Shown: positions 56,973 to 64,000 of the stretch, one piece after another
Layout: each line of letters begins with the position of its first letter
Position numbering within the stretch: position 1 is the first letter of the stretch
NCBI GenBank assembly: GCA_013176395.1
Contig: JABMLP010000004.1
Span: forward strand, 1,240,001 to 1,304,000
DNA: 64,000 nucleotides
Direction of reading: 5' to 3'
DNA from: Venturia oleaginea
Taxonomy: Eukaryota > Ascomycota > Dothideomycetes > Venturiales > Venturiaceae
Notes under the pieces: generated by a model
Database searches by the model: none
What the model was told of the DNA's origin: nothing
What the model saw: only the letters and a program-made list of their open reading frames with translations
Made by a program: the position numbers and the translations under genes

Positions 56973-59900
56973 TCAGAATGAGGGCCATGGAATCGCGTCA
57001 ATCATGATGCCCAGGGCGGCCCTGAAGTTTTCGAATGTGGGCCTTGGCAGGCCTTTGGTGAGGCCGTCGGCGACCATCTTTGCAGTCCGTATGTACTTGA
57101 GAATGATGGAACCTTTGGCGACCTTCTCTCGAATCCAGTGATGCTTTGCGTCCATAGCCTTGTTGCGGCCGTGTGATTGTGGGTTCTTGGCGAGAGCAAT
57201 GGCGCCTTGATTGTCAGCATAGATGACTGTAGTGGTAGGACCGAATTCGGGGTTGATCTCGTGAAGTAGTCGCTGCAGCCAAATGGCCTCTTTTGCTGCA
57301 TTCGTTTGACCAATGTATTCGGCCTCACAAGTGGAGAGTGACACTGTAGCTTGTCGTTTGGATGACCAGCTAATTGCTCCACTGCCGATGTTGAAAAGAT
57401 ATCCAGATGTTGATCGCCTTGTGCCGACGTCGCCAGCCCAGTCAGAGTCAGTGAAGCCTACCAGGTTTTCGAGTTCACCTTTGTAGACGAGTGAGGCAGA
57501 GATGGTACCTTTGAGGTAGCGAAAGATGTCTTCCACCAAGGACCAATGTGCGATGGTTGGATTGGCCGCAAAGCGACTGACGAGAGAGACTGCAAAGGCA
57601 ATATCAGGCCGGGTACCGAGCATTGCATACATGAGTGACCCGACAGCGGATTGATATTTAGTTCTGAACTGAGGGTCTGCACGGTAGTCTTCTTTGGCGG
57701 GTTCAGGGCGGCAAGATGGGTTGATTGGAATGGGTTTTGGATAACAATCGGAGAAGGCATGATCCTCGAGAATCTTCGTGATGTATGCAGTTTGGTTAAT
57801 TGCAATTGAGCGATTCTGACGATCCCTCTGAAGTGCCATGCCGAGATAGAACTTTGCCGGCCCTAGGTCAGTCATCTGAAAGCGCTTGTGCAAGGCATCT
57901 TTCAGAAGATTGATCTCGTTCATATCGGGCCCAACAAGCAGAAGATCGTCAACATAGATAGCGACGAACAGCTGTCCTTTGTGGAAGACACTGAAGTCAC
58001 TATCTAGCATTGAGAACCCGAGAGAGACAAGGAATGCGGATAGAGTTTCATACCAAACCCTAGGTGCCTGCTTGAGGCCGTATAATGCACGATTGAGCCG
58101 ACAGTAGTCATCACCAACCTCGAAGCCACGAGGTTGACAAACGAAGATAGTTTCATCAACCTCGCCATAGAGAAAGGCAGTTTTGACGTCCATCTGCTCA
58201 ATCTCCCAGTCAAGGGAGGCAGCAATAGCAAAGAGAGCTTTGTATGTCATCGGCTTTACCACAGAGGCAAAGGTATCATGGAAGTTAATGCCGAATTCCT
58301 GCTCGAAACCTCTCACCACGTATCTTGCCTTAAATCTCAGCACAGTGCCGTCGGCACCGCGCTTCAATTTGAACACCCATTTACCCGTCAGTGGCCTTGC
58401 GCCCTCTGGGAGTGTTGTGAGTGTCCAGACGTTGTTGTCATCTATTGAATGCATCTCCTCCTTCATCGCCTTGAGCCATTGAGGAGCATAAGGTGATGAC
58501 ATGGCTTGATTGTATGTTGTAGGCTCGAATGGCTCAGTAGAGGCTGCGAGGCTTAGGAAGGAGAGGAGGCAGTAGGCAGAGGATTTGGCGATATTGGCGT
58601 GAAAGGCGAGGGTTGCTTGCTCCTCAGTAAGAACAATAGGTTCGCGATCGTGGGTAGGCTTATATTCATCAATGAGCTTCGCAATTTCTGTGGCTTTGTT
58701 GACGCTGTACAGGCCAATAAATGAGTTAAGGCCTGCAGCCTCACGGGTTCTCTTGCTTGGGCGATCTGGGCGACGTGTTCTCACCGCGACGGAGTGGGAT
58801 TCTCGTGGTGGCGCGTCACCCATCACTGATGGAGGGTCAGAGAGGTTAGAGGAGTCAGAGTTTTCGGAATCTGGGAGAGTAGCCTCTTCGCGAGCTGGTG
58901 GCTCAACGCGTTGAGGGGTTGGTGAGCGAGAGAGATGACCAGGTTGTTCAATGGGTGTGGTTGAGATGGGGAGTTGATGATGATAAGTGATAGGTTGGCG
59001 GCGCTTGATGGATTCGTCGGCGTGAAAGGTTGATGTACGAATGATGCGACCATTTTCGAGCAAGACTTTGTAGATGCTGTGGCCATCGAAGCCAACGAAT
59101 TTGCCTGCTAGGGAGCGATCTGTGAAGCCTTTGGTCTTCCTTGTGATGGCCCAGCCGTTGCTACCAAAGATGAGCATATTGGAGACTGCGGGAGCAATGG
59201 AGGTCCAGGCCTCAAAGATGGTCATTGTAAGGCTGGGATGGGGTCCTAAGACGCGTACAAAGTTGGCGTAGGCATATGCGAGAGGCCAGTACTTGGTAGG
59301 AAGTTGTGAGGCAATCATCATGGGGTTTGCCATTGACGAGATGACGCCGTTGAAGCGCTCGGATCGAGGATTCTGCTCAGGATTGTATGGAGTCGTGCAG
59401 TGGTGAGTGATTCCCTGAGAGAGAAGTACGGCTTCATCTGCTGATTTAACGTATTCTCCTCCATTGTCAGTTTGGTAGAAATGAATTCGCATAGTAGCAG
59501 TCTCGTGGGTGAGCTTGAATTGCTGGAAGAGAGCAAACACCTCATCTTTATGCTTCATGAAATGGACCTCAGAATAGCCAGTATAGTCATCAATGAAGCT
59601 GACAACCCATAGTTCTCCGCGAAAACCACGCGTTGGGTAGGGCCCAGTGACATCTGAATGGATTAGATCGAGTTTGAAGCGCCCTCTCATGATGTGACCA
59701 GTGTGAGGTGTCCTCTTCATCTTCCCAAGCATGCAGGCTTCGCATGGAGGTTGGCGATCGATAGGTCTTGAGAGGTCCATTCCTGTCACCATCTTTTCGA
59801 GAGCGCGAATGCGTGGAGGACTGATGTGTGCAAGCCTTTCATGCCAGAGTTGTAATGTATCTGAATTGATGGCTGCAAAAGATACGGGTTGACGGCGAAG

Positions 59901-61226
59901 ATGGAGAGGGAAGACGCCATTGACGCGACCGGTGGTGAATGTGAACTTGTCTGGGATATAGATTTTGAAGCCTGATGTGTCAACTGAGAAGTTGACGCCT
60001 TTAGAGAGAAGTTGGTCAAAGGATAGCAGATTAACACCTGCCTCAGGGCAATGTTCGACTCCATGAAAGTCTACAGGGCGAAATGAGCCTTTGGTAGTGG
60101 TGACCCAGAGTCTGACTGTGCCTGTACCGATGACTTTTGCTGTAGAGCCAGAGAGACCACTGAATTGACGCTGTTGAGATGGAGGAAGGGCGCGATATTC
60201 GACGAATGCAGAGCGATCCCAGGTAAGGTGACGGCCGCAGGCGCTGTCCAGCAGCCATTGGTGAAGAAGGTCAGTCCAAGGGAAGTCCTCTCGAGCCATT
60301 AAGGCGGTAACTTTCTTGGTATCTGGTTTCTTGGTGTCTTTGGTATCAGCGCGAGGTCTCTTCTGTTGATTCTGGTTGCCTTTCTGATTGTGAAAGCATT
60401 CGTGCTTGGTATGGAATGCGCGGTTGCATTTGGTACAATAAGATGCGTGGATTTTGACTGTATCACCGATGACTTCTTCGCTGTACACGCCTTTTCGCAC
60501 AAAGGTAGTTGGAAGGGAAGGAATGGAGGGTTGAATGACCATTGCAGCGACTGTAGAGTGGGTGTTAAGATGACTACGCTCCTCGTTCCTGACGCGATGA
60601 ACGGTTTCTTCGAAGGAGATTGGGTCATTCTTTTCAGTCTTGAGGATGTTGGCAGTCTGATTGAAGGTACTGATAAAGGTATCGAAGGCAGGGCCAAGGT
60701 TACCTAGGTAATGTTGGACGATAAAGGGTACTGGAAGCACGACGTCTGAGTTGAGTTCGTCGAAGGCGCGGATAATACGTCTGAAGTCTTCGGTGTAGGA
60801 AAGAAGGTCTGGAGAGTTCGAATATGAGAGGTTGTTCCATTCCCTGCATAGTTCTGCGAATGTGCCGGCGCCCTGAGGTCTGAATCTCTTAAGCAGCTCA
60901 TCGCAGAGCTTCTTGACAGTGTCAAACTTAGGATCCTTCACCCAGGACTTAGCTTCTGTTCCGAGACGCGTGCGAAGGGCGGAGAGAGCAAGTCTTTGTG
61001 ATTTCTTCCATACGACCGATAAGTCTGGGGTTGTAGAGTTTCGAGTAGTGACGCCTTCGACGGTAGGAGGTAAGATGGGATTGTCAAGGATAAGTTCGAA
61101 ATCCTGGTGGAGAAGATAGGTGTCCACCAGTTCAATCCACATAGTAACAGAATAACCATCCTGAAGTATTGGTATGTCTTTGAATTTGAAGGATCCAGAG
61201 CCGAATCCGGCTTGAGTTTCAGCCAT
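56973..61226 (-). CDS. Copia Gag-Pol polyprotein, 1,417 aa, intact
   Basis: Single frame without stop or shift, so Gag and Pol are made as one polyprotein. Residues 25-220 are a Gag (UBN2-like) domain. The zinc knuckle C264-x2-C267-x4-H272-x4-C277 is intact. The aspartic protease motif reads WLLDSACGRHLTWD: D327-S328-A329 instead of the usual D-S/T-G. A pre-integrase HHCC segment (LWHERLAHIS...CEACMLGKMKR) is followed by integrase with DLIHSDVTGPYP, FIDDYTGY and TDNGGEYV. Reverse transcriptase has VKTAFLYGEVDE, LNRALYGLKQAPRVWYE and the YVDD box, and RNase H has TDSDWAGD, CEAEYIG and YADNQGA. Start at 61226: ATG with GCTGAAACT after it; the same short context recurs in the leader repeats. No tail of a separate env gene. 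Apart from the protease Gly all catalytic residues seen are present. Confidence 0.97.
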   Translation of the reverse strand: MAETQAGFGSGSFKFKDIPILQDGYSVTMWIELVDTYLLHQDFELILDNPILPPTVEGVTTRNSTTPDLSVVWKKSQRLALSALRTRLGTEAKSWVKDPKFDTVKKLCDELLKRFRPQGAGTFAELCREWNNLSYSNSPDLLSYTEDFRRIIRAFDELNSDVVLPVPFIVQHYLGNLGPAFDTFISTFNQTANILKTEKNDPISFEETVHRVRNEERSHLNTHSTVAAMVIQPSIPSLPTTFVRKGVYSEEVIGDTVKIHASYCTKCNRAFHTKHECFHNQKGNQNQQKRPRADTKDTKKPDTKKVTALMAREDFPWTDLLHQWLLDSACGRHLTWDRSAFVEYRALPPSQQRQFSGLSGSTAKVIGTGTVRLWVTTTKGSFRPVDFHGVEHCPEAGVNLLSFDQLLSKGVNFSVDTSGFKIYIPDKFTFTTGRVNGVFPLHLRRQPVSFAAINSDTLQLWHERLAHISPPRIRALEKMVTGMDLSRPIDRQPPCEACMLGKMKRTPHTGHIMRGRFKLDLIHSDVTGPYPTRGFRGELWVVSFIDDYTGYSEVHFMKHKDEVFALFQQFKLTHETATMRIHFYQTDNGGEYVKSADEAVLLSQGITHHCTTPYNPEQNPRSERFNGVISSMANPMMIASQLPTKYWPLAYAYANFVRVLGPHPSLTMTIFEAWTSIAPAVSNMLIFGSNGWAITRKTKGFTDRSLAGKFVGFDGHSIYKVLLENGRIIRTSTFHADESIKRRQPITYHHQLPISTTPIEQPGHLSRSPTPQRVEPPAREEATLPDSENSDSSNLSDPPSVMGDAPPRESHSVAVRTRRPDRPSKRTREAAGLNSFIGLYSVNKATEIAKLIDEYKPTHDREPIVLTEEQATLAFHANIAKSSAYCLLSFLSLAASTEPFEPTTYNQAMSSPYAPQWLKAMKEEMHSIDDNNVWTLTTLPEGARPLTGKWVFKLKRGADGTVLRFKARYVVRGFEQEFGINFHDTFASVVKPMTYKALFAIAASLDWEIEQMDVKTAFLYGEVDETIFVCQPRGFEVGDDYCRLNRALYGLKQAPRVWYETLSAFLVSLGFSMLDSDFSVFHKGQLFVAIYVDDLLLVGPDMNEINLLKDALHKRFQMTDLGPAKFYLGMALQRDRQNRSIAINQTAYITKILEDHAFSDCYPKPIPINPSCRPEPAKEDYRADPQFRTKYQSAVGSLMYAMLGTRPDIAFAVSLVSRFAANPTIAHWSLVEDIFRYLKGTISASLVYKGELENLVGFTDSDWAGDVGTRRSTSGYLFNIGSGAISWSSKRQATVSLSTCEAEYIGQTNAAKEAIWLQRLLHEINPEFGPTTTVIYADNQGAIALAKNPQSHGRNKAMDAKHHWIREKVAKGSIILKYIRTAKMVADGLTKGLPRPTFENFRAALGIMIDAIPWPSF

Positions 61227-61284
61227 GAGTGTAGATTGAGAATATGAAGACTTAGTGATTGTATCGCATCGTCGCAGTCGAGGA

Positions 61285-61649
61285 GATTTGGCTTAAGTTT
61301 CAGCCATGAGTGCTTGTCTGCTCACCGTTGTAGCGGGTCACGGAGACATGATCGAGAGATTTGGCTTAAGTTTCAGCCATGAGTGCTTGTCTGCTCACCG
61401 TCGTAGCGGGTCACGGAGACATGATCGAGGGATTTGGCTTAAGTTTCAGCCATGAGTGCATGTCTGCTCACCGTCGTAGCGGGTCACGGAGACATGATCG
61501 AGAGATCTGGCTTAAGTTTCGGCCATGAGTGCATGTCTGCTCACCGTCCTAGCGGGTCACGGAGACGTGACCGAGAGATCTGGCTTAAATTTCAGCATTG
61601 ATTGCATGCCTGCTCACCGTCGTAGCGGGTCACGGAGACATCGAAGACC
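61285..61649 (-). repeat. Five 73-bp tandem repeats in the copia leader
   Basis: Exact 73-bp period: units begin at 61285, 61358, 61431, 61504 and 61577. On the minus strand units 1 to 4 contain ATG-GCT/GCC-GAA-ACT-TAA, and the gag start is ATG-GCT-GAA-ACT-CAA, so they look like copies of the gag start region. Unit 5 has diverged and has lost that ATG context. Confidence 0.95.
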
Positions 61650-61930
61650 ACTTAGCTAATGCAAGGATTTGTATGAGCGATAGGAACTGTACGGGTGATA
61701 TTTCTGACGTGTAGGGGAGCGAGAGACCTGAGAAGCGGCGTGAACAGGGCTTGTAGTAACTAGAAGCGCAATCGACGAGGTTCTGAGATTTGTCGTGTGC
61801 CTTGACGTGAGAGAGATCAGCGGGAGGGTTCGAATGGGTCATAGAAAGCCGTTGGCCGCGTGGTGATTCAACACCAAGGAATCTGCTTTGCGTGGTAGGT
61901 CAAATTATATATGGGCACAGCGGTAGTGCA

Positions 61931-61947
61931 AGCCCGGGCTCATAACC
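61931..61947 (-). other. Primer-binding site, initiator-tRNA anticodon arm type
   Basis: Directly next to the 5' LTR. The plus strand reads AGCCCGGGCTCATAACC; its GGGCTCATAACC is the anticodon stem-loop sequence of eukaryotic initiator tRNA-Met (CAT anticodon). This is the half-tRNA priming site known from Drosophila copia. The minus strand has the complementary GGTTATGAGCCC. Confidence 0.85.
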
Positions 61948-62076
61948 TGTCAAAAGGTAGATGAAGCAGACTGAAGTCTGAATTGATGATCGTGGGCATG
62001 CCCATATATATACACGATTGAGGGGCTCGTGCTCAAGCTAGTACAAATGAGGTGAATGAAATGAGTTCATTTGACA
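61948..62076 (-). repeat. 5' LTR of the copia element
   Basis: 129 bp, identical in sequence by eye to the 3' LTR, followed at 62077 by the GGCAT duplication. Confidence 0.97.
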
Positions 62077-62081
62077 GGCAT

Positions 62082-64000
62082 CACGTCGAGAAAGTCATCC
62101 ACCACGCGTAATTACATGCATATGCTCTCTGCAAAGCAATTTCCTTCCATCAAGGAGATCGGATCAAGCCGGCTGTATCATAGCATCTTCATACTCAGCT
62201 TCCGTAGGCGCCTGCTGAAGCCTGATGGTATTATCATGAGTCTGAGTCTTGGAATTTCCACCATTTCCTTCCAATAAAGTCCCCGTGCCACGCATAGAGC
62301 GTGGACAAAGACTCTCAATTTCATCAAAAACCACTTCTTGGTGGCTCACAAATTTTATAGTATACATTCTTATTCAAGTCGAGTAGAAGATCAACTGCTG
62401 TTATTAAGTAAGATCCAAGGCTAGCACAATTCTCGACGCCTACCATTGGCTTTAGCCTCCCCGAATGCAAGAAGAATACTTGCACGGGATATCTTACAGC
62501 TGGTTTGCCGTGCGCAACGACTTCAAGCTCGATAAATTCTTTATACTGGTGCCGGTTGTTATGGCCAACAGCCTGAACATCGGCATGCGCAAACGATGGC
62601 GATCGGAGCGCTGTGGCGAGCTGGTATTGGGGATTATTTCCCTTTGCAATGGATGCCCATCTTGGCCAGATGGGCATAAGCCTAGCGACGAGAAGTACAA
62701 GCAGCATACCAAGATCTGTTAGTTTTTGGGCCGTACAAACAGATGCGGGCTACAATTCCTCATGCGCAATGGTCACGAGCTGGGGATTGAGAACGAATGC
62801 GACTACAGTAACAACAACATCTACCACGACTGCACCTCATCAATCGAATGGCCCAATCATAGCTCTGGGAATCATTATCCATATCCTGGTTTCCATGATT
62901 TCGCTCCTTCTGTTTCTCCCCTACTGAAGAGAATTTCAGGCTCAGGACCGGTCTATCAAGCTATTATTCAACCCGGAAATCGGTCAGGGGCCAAACAGGT
63001 GACCACTTGGGTACGCAGCCAACTGCCGAGCCTCCGTATCTTCAACCTGAACGTCCACGTCCTTCCACTTCAAATACATCATTCCAAGCAAATCCACCTC
63101 CCACCACAGCGAGCTCTGGCCAAACCTCGGCCACGGCACAAATAGGACATTCGCAAACATCTTTGCTCACGGGTTGAGCTGCGCTTGTACTTTTAATGCA
63201 ATAGGCAATGAGAGGTGAAACTAGATTGATGCACCACATGAATTTCAAGGTTTCCATAATTCAGTACCGGATGTTAAACCATGGATTGCGCAAATCGGAG
63301 GCTATTGGTACGTACAAATTCCTTTAATAAACTGTATCTCATGCCTGCTTTAACCTCGAGTAGCCAGTCTCTATGATGGATATGTTGTTACCTACTTTCT
63401 TTTGGTCAATGCACCGAAGAATTCAGAACACACCAAGATTGGGGAGAAACAAATTAGTTGCACAATTGATTGAGGTTGAAGGAGACAACAACCCTACCAT
63501 GCTGTAAAGCATAATGTCATTAAAATTGATGGCGACTTCAGCTAATCACCTTCCAGATTATGGCCAAAGTAGATCAAACCAAGAGAGCTATTTTTCCAGC
63601 CACGCGTTAACTCGAGAGAGCTATCTGCATTTCCTCGAGGGTAAGTTATCTTTCCATGGCTCCCAATCACGTTATGTAATCACCAAAGAAGTCAAGCTTC
63701 CTCGATACGGTGATTTCGCAAATTCTGGCTCTACCGTTCGCCACCATAAAAGAACAGCACTATACCTTGTCTTCCATCGATACCAATCTTGATTCCAAAG
63801 TTGTTAGTATGTCTTAGCTATTTCTACAGCTGCAAAGGCACAGTGAGTTCGAGTCTGGCAACCTCACTAATGTTAACAAACATTATTCATCAGAATGTCG
63901 CTCCAAGTCCAGCTCAGAGTCCTACGAGAGAACTGCGGTGTCTAAAGCTAATCTAGTATCTATTTCCAATGTTTCCCATCCCGACAAGTGCGGCGATGTA
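62082..64000. other. Right flank: fragments of a possible Ser/Thr-stalk membrane protein gene
   Basis: The plus strand between 62613 and 62927 encodes TSWGLRTNATTVTTTSTTTA and then a hydrophobic segment IIALGIIIHILVSMISLLLF, the layout of fungal single-pass surface proteins. A proline/Ser-rich tail-like stretch in another frame follows to about 63178. The N-terminal part is interrupted and I could not build one clean gene, so an intron or decay is likely. A minus-strand frame at 62164-62367 ends in LQQAPTEAEYEDAMIQPA, which could be the end of another gene. The last 500 bp look non-coding. Confidence 0.4.

Larger units (their letters stand above)
56678..62076 (-). mobile_element. Complete Ty1/copia LTR retrotransposon with GGCAT target duplication
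   Basis: A 5,399-bp element read on the minus strand. Two 129-bp LTRs (56678-56806 and 61948-62076) are identical by eye and both begin TGTCAA and end TTGACA. GGCAT occurs directly outside both ends (56673-56677 and 62077-62081), a 5-bp target-site duplication. Order on the minus strand is 5' LTR, primer-binding site, leader with tandem repeats, one gag-pol frame, polypurine tract, 3' LTR. Order integrase before reverse transcriptase identifies copia. Identical LTRs and an undamaged frame mean a very recent insertion, possibly still active. Confidence 0.97.

Noticed and set aside
56797..56988. Small minus-strand ORF between gag-pol and the LTR as an extra retrotransposon gene
   Set aside because: It runs across the polypurine tract into the LTR and has no env-like or other signature.
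61285..61649. CRISPR-like array
   Set aside because: Repeats are directly adjacent 73-bp units without spacers and lie inside a retrotransposon leader.

Overview
The window reads as nuclear DNA of a filamentous ascomycete (Pezizomycotina). Genes carry short introns of about 47-170 nt with GT..AG ends and CTAAC/CTGAC-like branch points. They are monocistronic and lie on both strands. The protein families are fungal: Ima1, Ice2, endosulfine/Igo1, Dre2, an Osh4-type sterol/lipid carrier, Nup133, a fungal secreted PLA2-like protein and a HET-domain relic. A Leotiomycetes-like origin is only an impression. No bacterial features and no CRISPR array were seen.

Layout. 0.3-4.7 kb: inner nuclear membrane protein Ima1 (-) and mitochondrial ribosomal protein uL24m (+), the latter with a one-base frame break and an internal 66-bp tandem duplication. 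4.7-13.4 kb: gene-poor, with degenerate ORFs and one coiled-coil gene. 13.4-24.9 kb: a beta-lactamase/LovD-like gene with two frame breaks, mitochondrial aconitase, an RNase H relic, a short-chain dehydrogenase (SDR) with a GC-AG intron, ICE2 and MYG1. 24.9-28.2 kb: non-coding with hairpins. 28.2-33.0 kb: endosulfine (Igo1), then a single gene that fuses an SDR to a NodB-type deacetylase. 33.6-38.1 kb: broken or hypothetical genes, a HET relic and a structured candidate ncRNA. 38.9-46.6 kb: three intact co-directional genes (DRE2, Osh4-like, Nup133). 47.9-54.6 kb: a BTB gene, an acidic hypothetical gene and a damaged secreted-PLA2-like gene. 56,678-62,076: a complete, very young Ty1/copia retrotransposon. 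62.1-64 kb: pieces of a possible single-pass membrane protein gene.

Most intact genes are housekeeping. Ima1 and Nup133 act at the nuclear envelope, Ice2 and Osh4 in ER/lipid biology, aconitase, uL24m and Dre2 in mitochondria and Fe-S metabolism, and Igo1 in quiescence signalling. I see no coherent biosynthetic cluster.

The least expected signals are four. (1) A family of about 60-85 bp palindromic repeats sharing a TCTGGCAA core and ATCGAT-rich arms, with copies inside the introns of MYG1 and Nup133. (2) In the copia leader, five 73-bp tandem repeats that look like copies of the gag start; four of them retain an ATG followed by a stop at codon 5. (3) The copia primer-binding site matches the anticodon arm of initiator tRNA, which implies half-tRNA priming. 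(4) Frame breaks, mostly at homopolymers, occur in several genes while longer genes nearby are clean. All calls come from reading the sequence; no searches were run.
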